In this document: positions 17,057 through 26,582 of the stretch, piece by piece
Layout: each line of letters starts with the position of its first letter
How positions within the stretch are numbered: the stretch's first letter is position 1
Source: Flavobacterium branchiicola
GTDB lineage: Bacteria; Bacteroidota; Bacteroidia; Flavobacteriales; Flavobacteriaceae
Assembly: GCF_018383905.1 (NCBI RefSeq)
Contig: NZ_JAGYWA010000001.1
Span: forward strand, 701,518-765,517
DNA length: 64,000 bases
Reading direction: 5' to 3'
Notes under the pieces: model-generated
What the model was told of the DNA's origin: nothing
Seen by the model: only the letters and a program-made list of their open reading frames with translations
The model's database searches: none
Position numbers and translations under genes: made by a program

Positions 17057-18370
17057 ATGAACAACGCTGTTGCCGGATTTTCTAAATTATCCAAAAAAGA
17101 AAAAATTAATTGGATTGCCAACGAATACTTTTCTACTCCAGAAGAAGCACTAACTATTATAAGAAATTACTGGAATTCAGACGAAAAGCTCCAACAACTG
17201 CATGATGAATTCATCGAAAATACGATCACAAACCTCTATATCCCCCTTGGAGTTGCTCCTAACTTTCTGATCAACGGAAAATACAAAACAATTCCGATGG
17301 CAATCGAAGAAAGTTCTGTTGTCGCTGCAGCTTCAAAATCTGCTAAATATTGGGCAACAAGAGGCGGTTTTAAAGCTACAGTAATCAATACTGAAAAAAT
17401 TGGCCAGGTTCATTTTACTTTTAATGGCGATGCCGAAAAACTACAATCGTTTTTTAATACCATAAAACCAAAATTTTTCTCTGAAACACAAAGTATCACC
17501 AAGAATATGCAACAACGCGGTGGTGGTATATTGGATATTCAACTAAGAGATAAAAGAAATTTACTTGAGAATTATTTTCAGCTTCATGCTTCTTTTGAAA
17601 CAAAAGATAGTATGGGCGCCAATTTCATTAACTCTTGCTTAGAACAATTTGCAACCACTTTAAAAGAAGAATTTCAACAGTCTGAATTATTTGGAGAAGA
17701 TGAAAAAATTACGGTTATAATGAGTATATTATCTAATTATGTCCCAAATTGCATCGTTAGAGCCGAAGTTTCTTGTCCTGTTGAAGACTTAACTGAAAAA
17801 CATATTTCAAATCCTCAGGAATTTGCCGAGCGTTTTGTTCAGGCAGTCCAGATTGCCGAAATAGAGCCTTTTAGAGCCGTTACACACAACAAAGGAATCA
17901 TGAACGGTGTTGATGCTGTAATTTTGGCAACAGGAAACGATTTTAGAGCTATTGAAGCTGGAATCCACGCTTACGCATCAAAAAACGGACAATATTCGAG
18001 TTTGTCTCATGCAAAAATAGAAAACGGAATCTTTACTTTTTGGCTTGAAATCCCTCTGGCTTTAGGAACGGTTGGCGGATTAACCTCTTTACATCCTTTG
18101 GTAAAACTTTGCCTTGAAATGCTTGAAAAGCCTTCTGCAAAAGAATTAATGGAAATTGTTGCAGTAGCTGGTCTTGCTCAAAATTTTGCTGCATTACGCT
18201 CTTTAACAACAACAGGAATTCAGGAAGGTCACATGAAAATGCACTTAAACAACATCATTAATCAGTTTGAAGCTACAGACGAAGAACGTCATTTGATTAA
18301 AGCACATTTCAAGAAAACTGCTGTTTCTCATAGCGCAGTTGTAGAATTTATTGAAAGTTTAAGAAAGTAA
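17057..18370 (+). CDS. hydroxymethylglutaryl-CoA reductase, class II type
   Basis: HMG-CoA reductase interconverts HMG-CoA and mevalonate, the committed step of the mevalonate route to isoprenoids. The 437-residue length and motifs NKGIMNGVDAVILATGND and GTVGGLTSLHP fit the class II (bacterial, degradative-named) form, and the N-terminal RGGGILDI segment is present. Although the class is often named degradative, in Flavobacteriia it is expected to act biosynthetically. The gene is followed 52 bases later by a GHMP kinase-like gene on the same strand, consistent with the same pathway. Confidence 0.93.
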   Translation: MNNAVAGFSKLSKKEKINWIANEYFSTPEEALTIIRNYWNSDEKLQQLHDEFIENTITNLYIPLGVAPNFLINGKYKTIPMAIEESSVVAAASKSAKYWATRGGFKATVINTEKIGQVHFTFNGDAEKLQSFFNTIKPKFFSETQSITKNMQQRGGGILDIQLRDKRNLLENYFQLHASFETKDSMGANFINSCLEQFATTLKEEFQQSELFGEDEKITVIMSILSNYVPNCIVRAEVSCPVEDLTEKHISNPQEFAERFVQAVQIAEIEPFRAVTHNKGIMNGVDAVILATGNDFRAIEAGIHAYASKNGQYSSLSHAKIENGIFTFWLEIPLALGTVGGLTSLHPLVKLCLEMLEKPSAKELMEIVAVAGLAQNFAALRSLTTTGIQEGHMKMHLNNIINQFEATDEERHLIKAHFKKTAVSHSAVVEFIESLRK

Positions 18371-18422
18371 GAAACGCTTACATTTAAAATACACTATTTG
18401 TCCTAAGGACTAAAGAACACTT

Positions 18423-19337
18423 ATGTCAACAACTTTTTACAGTAACGGAAAATTATTTATCTCTGGAGAATATTTAGTCTTAGATGGCGCAGATGCTTTT
18501 GCATTACCAACCAAATTTGGACAAAATTTAATTGTTGAAGATGGAATCGATAAAATCATTGAATGGAAAAGTTACGATTATGACCAACAACTTTGGTTTG
18601 AGAACACCATTTCGTTTGATGAAATAATAAATAATACAAATCCAGAAATAGAAACTGTAAAATCGACTCTCATCAATATTTTACATAAGGCTTATGTTCT
18701 TAATCCCGATTTTATTAATCAATCTCAGGGATATAAAATTCAAACCAACCTTACTTTTCCAAGAAATTGGGGATTGGGAACGTCCTCGACTTTGATTAAT
18801 AATATCGCACAATGGACTAAAATTAATGCTTTTACATTACTGAAAAATAGTTTTGGAGGAAGCGGTTACGATATTGCCTGCGCACAAAACGACACACCAA
18901 TTATCTACAAAATAGAAAACAATAGTGTGACTCCTGTTTCTTTTTATCCTGACTTTACAGAAAATATATTCTTTGTATATCTTAATAAGAAGCAAAATAG
19001 CAAAGCAGCAATTCATGCGTACAACAATCATAAAGATCAAAACTTAATCAAAAGTATTGTTGAAAACAACAAGATTACTGAGGCAATTTTAAATGCAAAA
19101 ACTTTGAGTGAATTTGCCAGAGCAGTTGAAAAACATGAAGTTCACCTGAGTAAAATTCTTGAACTTGATACGATAAAAGAGCGTGCTTTTTCAGATTTTA
19201 ACGGGGCAATTAAAAGTCTGGGTGCATGGGGTGGAGATTTTGTAATGGTGGTCTCTAAAGAAAACCCTAGAGCTTATTTTGAATCGAAAGGATACGGCAC
19301 AATCCTGACTTATGACGAAATGATCTTAAAGGAATAA
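18423..19337 (+). CDS. GHMP kinase-like protein (mevalonate pathway)
   Basis: A 304-residue GHMP-superfamily kinase, the group that includes mevalonate and phosphomevalonate kinases. The substrate/nucleotide loop appears as NWGLGTSSTL (about residues 118-127), matching the PxxxGLGSSA motif, and the N-terminal strand SNGKLFISGEYLVL is typical. FGGSGYDIACA is a third family block. The C-terminal LGAWGGDFVMV resembles motif 3. It is directly downstream of HMG-CoA reductase, so a mevalonate-pathway kinase role is likely, but the exact substrate cannot be set from sequence alone. Confidence 0.8.
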   Translation: MSTTFYSNGKLFISGEYLVLDGADAFALPTKFGQNLIVEDGIDKIIEWKSYDYDQQLWFENTISFDEIINNTNPEIETVKSTLINILHKAYVLNPDFINQSQGYKIQTNLTFPRNWGLGTSSTLINNIAQWTKINAFTLLKNSFGGSGYDIACAQNDTPIIYKIENNSVTPVSFYPDFTENIFFVYLNKKQNSKAAIHAYNNHKDQNLIKSIVENNKITEAILNAKTLSEFARAVEKHEVHLSKILELDTIKERAFSDFNGAIKSLGAWGGDFVMVVSKENPRAYFESKGYGTILTYDEMILKE

Positions 19338-19390
19338 TTATCATTTCCCGAATATCTGATTTTTATTAAAGTGTAAATCAGCAAAAACTC

Positions 19391-19813
19391 TTATCCAATT
19401 TGTTTAGACTCAAGGCGCCGGACTTTTTGACTTTCTAATTCATTAGATTCGATAAGTGTGTTGTGTAGACGTTCGGCCATTTTTTCTATACTATTATTGA
19501 TAGAATCATATACCAGTTCCATTCTACGGTGTTTTTCTTCTTTTACCGCTTTCAAAACATCTTCAACAAATACTTTATCATATTTTTCAGCAACAGAATC
19601 ACGAGTATTCGTAAGCCTGATAACATAATCGTTGCTTAGTATTGTCACTTTAAAGTGCTGCTCTTCGTTACTTAAATAGTACTTCCCTCCCAACTCATCA
19701 ACATTGATGTCGGTACTGCTAACTTTTAAAAGCTCGATGATGATTCCGTAAATATGATTTTCTATTTTAGTATACACTCGCGGCTTTCTGCGAAACAAAC
19801 TAAGAAAAAACAT
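19391..19813 (-). CDS. hypothetical protein, 140 residues
   Basis: I recognise no family. The protein is soluble, with a short hydrophobic start (FFLSLF) and a charged helical C-terminal half (about residues 75-135) rich in Glu, Lys and Arg that could form a coiled coil. It is convergent with the GHMP kinase gene and monocistronic. The 283 bases upstream hold only AT-rich DNA and the terminator of the next gene. Codon use looks like the neighbours. Confidence 0.7.
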   Translation of the reverse strand: MFFLSLFRRKPRVYTKIENHIYGIIIELLKVSSTDINVDELGGKYYLSNEEQHFKVTILSNDYVIRLTNTRDSVAEKYDKVFVEDVLKAVKEEKHRRMELVYDSINNSIEKMAERLHNTLIESNELESQKVRRLESKQIG

Positions 19814-20035
19814 TAACCAACGGATTATTTAAGTACTTATTCATTTTTTAATTCCCCAATTTTAAAAACAAACATTAAACTAATTTTATTCTGTTTAAAT
19901 AAAAATTTCAGCAAATTAACAGTAATAATTTTAATAACACAAATATGTTATGATTAAATTTCTATTATTCCTATATAATTAAGAAAAAATTGTCAACTAT
20001 TTATTACAAAACAAGTTAAGTGTTTTACTAAAACT

Positions 20036-20074
20036 GAAAAGCCCGAAGATTCGATTGAATCTTCGGGCTTTTAA
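20036..20074 (-). terminator. intrinsic terminator after the PpiD-like gene
   Basis: GCCCGAAGATTC (20041-20052) and GAATCTTCGGGC (20057-20068) form a perfect 12-bp stem with a 4-base loop, flanked by A and T runs. It closes the minus-strand operon that starts at coaX. Confidence 0.92.
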
Positions 20075-20096
20075 ACCTTATTTATTTTACTAAAAA

Positions 20097-22196
20097 CTAG
20101 TAATTAAATTGCAATCTGTTATCTTCAATTTTAGCATTGCTTTTCAAAGCTGGCAAGATTCTGCTTGTATCAGATGAACTTTGTGCTTTTACTTTCGCAA
20201 CATACTCTGCATGATTAGCAAGAGCAGGAGCTTTTACAGTACTGATGTTTTTTACAACATATACTCCAGTGTTTCCTTCAATTGGAGCAGAAACTTTATT
20301 AGCAGCCAATGCAAATGCATTTCCAACTACTTTTGGCTCTTGACCAACTCCACCAGGTAATACAGGATTATCTAAAGTAACGTTTGTAGCTTGTTGAACT
20401 GCTACACCAGCGCTCTTAGCCATAGCCTCGATAGTTGAACCAGTTAATTTAGCTTTTAACATTTCAGCTTTTTTCTTGTTTTTCAAGATAGACTCTACAT
20501 ATGGTCTAGCTAAACTTACAGAAACTAAACCTGATTTGTTTTCGCTTTTGTATTGTGCGATTACGTGTCCAACGTTTGCAATTTCAAAACGTTTAACGTC
20601 ACCAGTATTTGTTTCTTTATCAAATGCCCATCTTACAATGTTACGTTGATTTCCTAGAGGACCAAACGCTTCATCCATAGCTTTAGCAGTTACCGGAGCA
20701 GCTACTTTTAAACCTAATTCTTTAGCAGTTGCAGCAAAATCCTTATCAGCCGCAGCCATTTCGAATTTAGTTGCTAATGTAAATACTTTATCAGAAGTAG
20801 CTTCAGACGGCTCGATTTTTTGAGCAATTGTAGCTAAACGAATTCCGTCTTGTTTATCTGTAACTTTGATGATGTGAAATCCGAAAGGAGTTTCAACCAA
20901 TCCAACTTTACCAATTCCATTATTGAATACAAAATCATTAAATGGTTTTACCATTTGGCCTTGACCAAAATATCCTAAATCACCACCTTGTTGTGCAGAT
21001 GAATCATCAGAGCTTGTAAAAGCAAGCATCATGAAACTATCCGGATTAGCCTGAACTTGTGCTAAAATTTCTTCAGCTTTAGCTTTAGCTTCTTCTTTAG
21101 TTCTTTTTTCTTTTGCGTTTGGTGTTTGAGATCCGTCATAAGCAATTAAGATATGACTTGCTTTTGCATTAACACCAGCTTTAAATCCTAAAGATTTAGA
21201 GATTGCATAATATCTTCCGTAAACATATGGCCCGTAGATTGCTCCAGCAGGTAAGCTGAATAATTTATCAGCATCAACAGCTGGTAAAGCATTTTTAGGA
21301 ACATAAGTAGAATCGTAAGGAACATCAGAATTTGAGTTTACAAACTCAGCAATGTTAGTAGCATTTTTAAAACCAGCTAAAGTATCGTTTTTACCAGTTT
21401 TAGCATTGTAAACAACACTTCCGTTTAATAAACCTGTGATTTTAGCTTTAATTTCAGCTTCATCTTCTTTTGAAGCTTTGTCTTCTACTAAAACGTATTG
21501 AATTTCACGAGTTTCATCCGCTTTGAATTTTTTCTCGTTTTTCTTCATATAGTCAACAATATCAGAATCAGAAATTTTAACATCACTATCTTTAATAGAA
21601 GAATATAAAGCTGCAGCATAACTAAAGTTTACTTTGTTAGCTTCCATTTCATATTTCAACTTTCCTTCACTAGCAGTTGTGTAAAGTCCAGATTTAATCA
21701 ATGTGTTGTAAATTTGAAATTTTGCATTCAATTCTGCATCTTTCTCTTTACTTGAAATATATTGTGCCGCTTCAGGATTTGTTTTGAAGTATTCTTTAAA
21801 TTTTACTACATCAAACATACCTGCTGCATTTAAGAACATTGGATTTTTACCAATATTTGGATCAGCTTTTAAAACTTCCATCAAGTGCTTTTCTCCAACT
21901 CTCAATCCTAATTTATCAAACTGAGTTGATAATAATGCGATTGAAACCTCTTGGTCCCAAACTCTGTTTGCAGCTTCAGTGGAAGTAATTCCTTGCCCAC
22001 TTTTTTCAACATTACTAACTTTAACTCTAAAGTCTTCAAATGAAATATCTTTTCCGTCGATGCTTCCCACATCTTTTGAACTTTGACTAAATGTCCCTTT
22101 ACCGATTAGATCTTGTATTATAAATGCAAATAATGCAAGTGCAATAACTCCTATCAATAAAGCGGAACGCTGTCTAATTTTTGCTAAAACTGCCAT
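20097..22196 (-). CDS. PpiD/SurA-like peptidylprolyl isomerase
   Basis: A membrane-anchored periplasmic chaperone with peptidyl-prolyl isomerase activity. One N-terminal membrane helix (about residues 14-32) precedes a SurA_N-type chaperone region and a parvulin rotamase domain at roughly residues 345-455, with the blocks ASHILIAYDG, GGDLGYFGQG and ETPFGFHIIKV. A C-terminal region of about 250 residues follows. The start at 22196 (MAVLAKIRQ) is chosen because it puts the membrane helix in the usual PpiD position. It is last in the coaX-lptC operon and probably assists folding of outer-membrane proteins. Confidence 0.92.
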   Translation of the reverse strand: MAVLAKIRQRSALLIGVIALALFAFIIQDLIGKGTFSQSSKDVGSIDGKDISFEDFRVKVSNVEKSGQGITSTEAANRVWDQEVSIALLSTQFDKLGLRVGEKHLMEVLKADPNIGKNPMFLNAAGMFDVVKFKEYFKTNPEAAQYISSKEKDAELNAKFQIYNTLIKSGLYTTASEGKLKYEMEANKVNFSYAAALYSSIKDSDVKISDSDIVDYMKKNEKKFKADETREIQYVLVEDKASKEDEAEIKAKITGLLNGSVVYNAKTGKNDTLAGFKNATNIAEFVNSNSDVPYDSTYVPKNALPAVDADKLFSLPAGAIYGPYVYGRYYAISKSLGFKAGVNAKASHILIAYDGSQTPNAKEKRTKEEAKAKAEEILAQVQANPDSFMMLAFTSSDDSSAQQGGDLGYFGQGQMVKPFNDFVFNNGIGKVGLVETPFGFHIIKVTDKQDGIRLATIAQKIEPSEATSDKVFTLATKFEMAAADKDFAATAKELGLKVAAPVTAKAMDEAFGPLGNQRNIVRWAFDKETNTGDVKRFEIANVGHVIAQYKSENKSGLVSVSLARPYVESILKNKKKAEMLKAKLTGSTIEAMAKSAGVAVQQATNVTLDNPVLPGGVGQEPKVVGNAFALAANKVSAPIEGNTGVYVVKNISTVKAPALANHAEYVAKVKAQSSSDTSRILPALKSNAKIEDNRLQFNY

Positions 22197-22304
22197 TTTT
22201 ATTATCGTTAATTTTATATTCAGTTTGCGAAAATACAATTATCTAGTTAATAACAATACAACTAGCGTTTTATTTTCAACAATTTTTTTAATAATTAAAA
22301 AAAA

Positions 22305-23564
22305 TCACTCTTTTATAGTCATTTTCACCAATTCAATTTTCTTATCTGTGGCCTCTTCGATCACAAATTCGTACTTATCTATCAGAATTTTATCTCCTTT
22401 TTGCGGAATTTCCTTCGTAAAGTTGACGATAAATCCTCCTAATGTTCCATATGAATCTTCTTCCGGAATTGCCAGTTTATACTCTTCATTTAGATATTCA
22501 ACATCTAATCTAGTAGAAAACAAATATTTACCATCGCCCAATTCTTCTTCAATTAATTCTTCATCTAAATCGTGTTCATCTTCAATCTCGCCAAAAAGTT
22601 CTTCTACAATATCTTCTATAGTGATAATTCCCGAAGTACCTCCGTATTCATCCAGAACTACTGCTACGTTTTTTCTTTTTTTGATTAGTAAGCTTAAAGC
22701 ATCTTTTATCAAAATGGTTTCAGGAACAAATTCAACTGTCATCAAAACCGATTTTATCGTTTTTGGCTTTTTAAACAAATCAAATGAATGTACATAACCC
22801 ACAATATCGTCCAGTGAATTTTGGCTTACTACAATTTTAGAATAACCGGTTTCAATAAAAAGTTCTTTAAGCTCCGTGACACTTTCGAACAAATCAATAT
22901 CAACGATTTCTGTACGTGGCGTCATAATATCACGCGCTTTTACACCTGAAAACTCTAAAGCATTTTGAAAAATCTGAATTTCAGAATCTACTTCATCGTC
23001 ATCTTCCACAGAATTCATTTGTTCTGTAATATAATTACCCAATTCTATTTTACTAAAGTACAATTGCACCTGATCTCCTTCTGTTTTGAAAAATTTTCTC
23101 AAAACAAAATCTGAAATCCAGATAAAAAAGGTCGAAATATAATAGAACAGACGGTAAAACAGATAAGCCGGAATTGCAAAAAACTTAATTAATGAATTGG
23201 CGTAAATCTGAAAAAAGACTTTTGGCAAAAACTCCGCCGTAAGCAAAACAATAAACGTCGAAATGATGGTTTGAATTATTAAGCTTGTAAGATCGGAAAA
23301 ATGAAATCCTAAATTTATTAAACAGTTTAGAATTAAATCTCCCATATAAAAACCATATACTACCAAAGCTACATTATTACCAATTAGCATTGCAGCAATA
23401 AACTTGGAAGGATTCCCGGTAAGTCTGGTTAAGATTCTTGAGAGAAAATTTTCTTGCTTTTTCTCTATTTCAAGATAAATTTTATTGGAGGAAATAAAGG
23501 CTATTTCCATTCCCGAAAAAAAGGCTGATAGTATTAAACATAGTATTATAATACTAATTTCCAT
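22305..23564 (-). CDS. CNNM/CBS-domain hemolysin-family membrane protein
   Basis: A 419-residue protein with an N-terminal DUF21/CNNM domain of about four membrane helices (residues 1-155), a pair of CBS domains (about 205-330, including the DIMTPRTEIV and VLDEYGGTSGIITIEDI motifs) and a C-terminal CorC/HlyC domain (about 345-419, YGTLGGFI). Family members are linked to magnesium or cobalt efflux and, in gliding flavobacteria, to GldE. No gldD gene lies nearby, so I do not call it GldE. It sits 3 bases from the upstream small gene and is probably cotranscribed with lptC. Confidence 0.9.
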   Translation of the reverse strand: MEISIIILCLILSAFFSGMEIAFISSNKIYLEIEKKQENFLSRILTRLTGNPSKFIAAMLIGNNVALVVYGFYMGDLILNCLINLGFHFSDLTSLIIQTIISTFIVLLTAEFLPKVFFQIYANSLIKFFAIPAYLFYRLFYYISTFFIWISDFVLRKFFKTEGDQVQLYFSKIELGNYITEQMNSVEDDDEVDSEIQIFQNALEFSGVKARDIMTPRTEIVDIDLFESVTELKELFIETGYSKIVVSQNSLDDIVGYVHSFDLFKKPKTIKSVLMTVEFVPETILIKDALSLLIKKRKNVAVVLDEYGGTSGIITIEDIVEELFGEIEDEHDLDEELIEEELGDGKYLFSTRLDVEYLNEEYKLAIPEEDSYGTLGGFIVNFTKEIPQKGDKILIDKYEFVIEEATDKKIELVKMTIKE

Positions 23565-23567
23565 TTT

Positions 23568-23762
23568 TTACTGTTTTTTGTTCTTATCGTCAAATTTCTT
23601 AACAAATCTTCTTCTAAAGAAAAACATAAAAACTGCCATTCCGGCAATTACAAAACTCAAAGGATAACCTTCATTGTTTTCATTCAGCTTTGTTACACCG
23701 TCATAAATAAAGAAAACGGCAAATGCAATATAAACGTATTGTGTGTATTTTAAATAACCCAT
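23568..23762 (-). CDS. small two-helix membrane protein
   Basis: A 64-residue protein with two hydrophobic helices (about residues 6-24 and 36-51) and a strongly basic C terminus rich in Arg and Lys. I recognise no characterised family. The ATG at 23762 is preferred because it leaves a 10-base gap after lptC; a longer reading to 23795 would overlap lptC. Its tight placement in the operon between lptC and the CNNM gene supports a real gene. Confidence 0.75.
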   Translation of the reverse strand: MGYLKYTQYVYIAFAVFFIYDGVTKLNENNEGYPLSFVIAGMAVFMFFFRRRFVKKFDDKNKKQ

Positions 23763-23772
23763 AACCTGTGTT

Positions 23773-24324
23773 TTATTCTTCGGATTCAATTTCACCGCTT
23801 ATTCGCTGCGAATTAATCACTTTAAAATCTTTACTAAAATCTACCCCTTGTCCATTTGAAACTCCTTTTGCATCGGTAAGTTTAAATTTTCTCTCGGTGT
23901 AGAACCATTCATTTTTCTGATCAAAATAAAGCTGCTCCGTTTCCAGTACCTGCCCTGCTTCTGATGTAATTTTTACTTTTCCCTGTAAATCTATTATTCC
24001 GGTTTCTTTATAAGAGACCGCATAATTTGATCTTATAAAAGTACGCTTTTGTTTTTTATCATAAAGTGTTACATCAATACCTTTTGGAAAATCTGTAAAA
24101 GGAAATTCCAAATTAGAATAATCGAGCATTTTAGGACTTTTTAGAACTCCCGTTATACGCCCGGAATCTGTGTATTTTATATCAACAGTATCAGCATCAC
24201 TTCCCGGAACAAATTCTGCAAAGTTACTTCTCTGAACTTCTTTAAAATTACTTTCGCATCCAAAAAACAGTGTCACAGCAAGAACTGTGACAACGTTTAT
24301 AATATATCTCTTTGGTAAATTCAT
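23773..24324 (-). CDS. lptC: LptC-like lipopolysaccharide export protein
   Basis: LptC forms part of the periplasmic bridge that carries lipopolysaccharide from LptB2FG to LptA. This 183-residue protein begins with a signal resembling a lipoprotein signal (LFFGCESN). Its body is made of repeated beta strands ending in YTERKFKLTD and GQGVDFSKDF, typical of the OstA/LptC jellyroll fold in Bacteroidota. Lipidation differs from the membrane-helix anchor of the E. coli protein. It lies in an envelope operon downstream of coaX and an outer-membrane protein gene. Confidence 0.85.
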   Translation of the reverse strand: MNLPKRYIINVVTVLAVTLFFGCESNFKEVQRSNFAEFVPGSDADTVDIKYTDSGRITGVLKSPKMLDYSNLEFPFTDFPKGIDVTLYDKKQKRTFIRSNYAVSYKETGIIDLQGKVKITSEAGQVLETEQLYFDQKNEWFYTERKFKLTDAKGVSNGQGVDFSKDFKVINSQRISGEIESEE

Positions 24325-24375
24325 TTGCCAAAAGTAGTAAATTGTAGTGAGCTTATAAAAGATAAAATCCTGTTC

Positions 24376-25605
24376 TTAGTTGAATTTACTCTTAACAAAC
24401 CATCTGTCGTTGAAAGAGAAACTTACGCTAAAGTTCATATAATTCTCCTGGATCAAACCTGCTGATGTTGTACCTTTTTTACCAAATTCAAGTCCTAAGT
24501 TAACATTTGAGAAAGATCCCGTAATTGGAAAACCAGCTCCTAAAGTCACTCCAACATCGTTGATAGACTGACTATTAATTATCAAACCTAGTTTTTCATA
24601 TTTCAAACCAGCTCTGTAAGTAATTCTGCTGAAGTAATTGCTAAATGAAGTATAATTAGGAATCCAGTATCCTCCAACGGCATATTTTGAATACTTACCA
24701 TAACGAACATCTTCACTTGCATTGTAGTAGTTAGCATATTGTCCATTACCCTGAAATGCCAAAGTAGTACCAACAAGCCATTTTCTTGCTTCTCCAATAC
24801 CGGCACCAAATGTCAATTTGTTTGGTAATTTTAATTTTGTTTCAACTGCATCATAAATAATAGGATCCGGATCTGAATAAACCGAAATAACCCTTGTACT
24901 AGTCGAATTTAAAGTACTTGCAAAAGTGTAGTTTAAACTTGTAAACAACCCTAACTTCTTGTTTATTTTAGTCTGATACATTGTTCCAATATTAAAATTA
25001 ACACCAGACAGTTCAGACAAATTCATTTCAGTTGTTACATCTGCAACTTCTGTAATTCCTTCAATACTCGATGTTGTAATTTTACCAAAATTATATTGTA
25101 CATCTGCACCAATATTCCAATTTGGTTTAATTTTATAAGCTAAACCTAAATATACTTTATTTACACCACCTTTTCCTTCAAACTGTCCGCTTGCAGCATT
25201 AGGATCTGCTGTATTATCATCTAAAATTTTATATCCTACAGAAGATAACGGAACCAAACCAAATGAAGCTCCAAATTTCCCCATTGGAATCCCTAAAGCC
25301 AAATAATCAAAAGTTGCTCTTTGTGCTTTTGAAGATTCATTATCGTTTTTTAATGTTGATGTTCCAAAAGAACCTCCAACAGAAAAAGTGGTCTGAATCA
25401 AACTAGCATAACTCGCCGGGTTATCAATATTCAAGTGAATACTATCCTGCTCAACGGCAACTCCAGCCATAGATCTATATTCAAGTGTACCTTTGAATCT
25501 TGCATCTCCAATTCCGTAAAAAGAATAGGGTGAAGCCGTACCTTGCTGAGCAAATGAAACGAATGAAACAAGCAGACAAGCGCTTATTATAATTTTTTTA
25601 ATCAT
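24376..25605 (-). CDS. outer-membrane beta-barrel protein, function unknown
   Basis: A 409-residue protein with a signal peptide ending SFAQQG and many alternating hydrophobic strands rich in Gly and aromatic residues, finishing in a strand-like C terminus (NFSVSFSFNDRWF). The start SPYSFYGIGD and the pattern resemble FadL/PorV-like barrels of Bacteroidota, but I cannot name the substrate. It overlaps the end of coaX by 8 bases and precedes lptC by 51 bases, suggesting a conserved envelope operon. Confidence 0.8.
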   Translation of the reverse strand: MIKKIIISACLLVSFVSFAQQGTASPYSFYGIGDARFKGTLEYRSMAGVAVEQDSIHLNIDNPASYASLIQTTFSVGGSFGTSTLKNDNESSKAQRATFDYLALGIPMGKFGASFGLVPLSSVGYKILDDNTADPNAASGQFEGKGGVNKVYLGLAYKIKPNWNIGADVQYNFGKITTSSIEGITEVADVTTEMNLSELSGVNFNIGTMYQTKINKKLGLFTSLNYTFASTLNSTSTRVISVYSDPDPIIYDAVETKLKLPNKLTFGAGIGEARKWLVGTTLAFQGNGQYANYYNASEDVRYGKYSKYAVGGYWIPNYTSFSNYFSRITYRAGLKYEKLGLIINSQSINDVGVTLGAGFPITGSFSNVNLGLEFGKKGTTSAGLIQENYMNFSVSFSFNDRWFVKSKFN

Positions 25606-26332
25606 TGTCGGTTTTGTATTGAAAAGTTTGATTCAAACTCTCTAGTAAGAAATTTGAATTGGCAAATATGGTATTTTTTAATCGTTTAGCCAAAAATTCT
25701 GCATCACCTCCCGTTAAAATTATTATAAAATTTGAAAACTCCGCCTGATATTCATCGATAAAACCGTCGATCTCATAGACGAACCCATTAACAACTCCTG
25801 AGTGAATTGCTTGTTTTGTAGAGTTTCCTACATAATTTTCAGGCTCCTCAAAAGTCAGCAAAGGCAGTTTGGCCGTGAATTGATGCAGGGATTCATATCT
25901 CAACCTAAGCCCTGGCGAAATGGCTCCGCCCAGATAATTATCGTTTTCGTCGATAAAATCGTAGGTAATACAAGTTCCGGCATCGATAACTAATCTATTT
26001 TGTTTTGGAAATTGCAACGTAGCCCCGGATGCCAAAATCATTCGGTCGATTCCTAAGGTTTTTGGCGTTGCATATTTATTTGTGAATGGGAAAACATCTT
26101 CATGTGTAAAAAAATGAACTTTTAGTCTATTTTCGAAAGCCAAAAAAGACTCTTTTTCAATTTTTCCAACTGAAGAAACGACCAAATCGGAGCAATTTGA
26201 AAATTTTATTAAAATTTTTTCAATATTTTTTTCAAGCTCATTTTTCTCAAAAACAAAATTCTCCAGCGCAGTACTTCCCTCAAAAACAGACGCTTTGATT
26301 CGAGTATTACCAACATCAACAGTTAAAACCAT
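25598..26332 (-). CDS. coaX: type III pantothenate kinase
   Basis: CoaX phosphorylates pantothenate, the first step of coenzyme A synthesis. The ASKHA-fold motifs are present: TVDVGNTRIK (phosphate 1) at the start, DRMILASGA in the middle, the VIDAGTCITYD loop (phosphate 2) and GGAISPGLRLR, followed by ILTGGDAE (adenosine). The chosen start at 26332 gives 244 residues, the family norm; a longer reading from 26398 adds 22 unrelated residues overlapping the promoter of the tRNA gene on the other strand. It is the first gene of the minus-strand operon. Confidence 0.95.
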   Translation of the reverse strand: MVLTVDVGNTRIKASVFEGSTALENFVFEKNELEKNIEKILIKFSNCSDLVVSSVGKIEKESFLAFENRLKVHFFTHEDVFPFTNKYATPKTLGIDRMILASGATLQFPKQNRLVIDAGTCITYDFIDENDNYLGGAISPGLRLRYESLHQFTAKLPLLTFEEPENYVGNSTKQAIHSGVVNGFVYEIDGFIDEYQAEFSNFIIILTGGDAEFLAKRLKNTIFANSNFLLESLNQTFQYKTDND

Positions 26333-26384
26333 ATTTACTTTTTTGCTTCTGCGAAGATACAAATTGATTTTTTTAAAAAAATGT

Positions 26385-26415
26385 TTTGCACAAATCAAAA
26401 ATGGTTATATATTTG
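26385..26415 (+). promoter_or_regulatory. promoter of tRNA-Phe
   Basis: TTTG (26385-26388), 19 bases, then TATATTTG (26408-26415) exactly matches the Bacteroidota TTTG-N19-TAnnTTTG promoter. The tRNA starts 17 bases later. Confidence 0.8.
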
Positions 26416-26431
26416 CACCCGCAACAAGCAC

Positions 26432-26504
26432 GGTACCTTAGCTCAGATGGTAGAGCAATGGACTGAAAATCCATGTGTCCCTGGTTCGATCCCTGGAGGT
26501 ACCA
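26432..26504 (+). tRNA. tRNA-Phe (GAA)
   Basis: A 73-base cloverleaf can be folded by hand: acceptor GGTACCT/AGGTACC, D stem GCTC/GAGC, anticodon stem ATGGA/TCCAT with loop CTGAAAA (anticodon GAA at 26465-26467), and T stem CCTGG/CCTGG reading with loop TTCGATC. The discriminator is A26504. CCA is not encoded at the 3' end. Confidence 0.97.
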
Positions 26505-26507
26505 CGA

Positions 26508-26538
26508 AACCCGAATAGAAATATTCGGGTTTTTTATT
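26508..26538 (+). terminator. terminator after tRNA-Phe
   Basis: AACCCGAATA (26508-26517) and TATTCGGGTT (26522-26531) form a 10-bp stem with a GAAA loop, followed by T residues. Confidence 0.9.
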
Positions 26539-26582
26539 TTTAATACTTTTTGGATTTAACCGCAAAGTTTGTTTTTAAACTT

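Noticed and set aside
19838..20036. AT-rich gap searched for a small gene or RNA
   Set aside because: Only short AT-rich runs are present; no frame with a start, length or motif that supports a gene.
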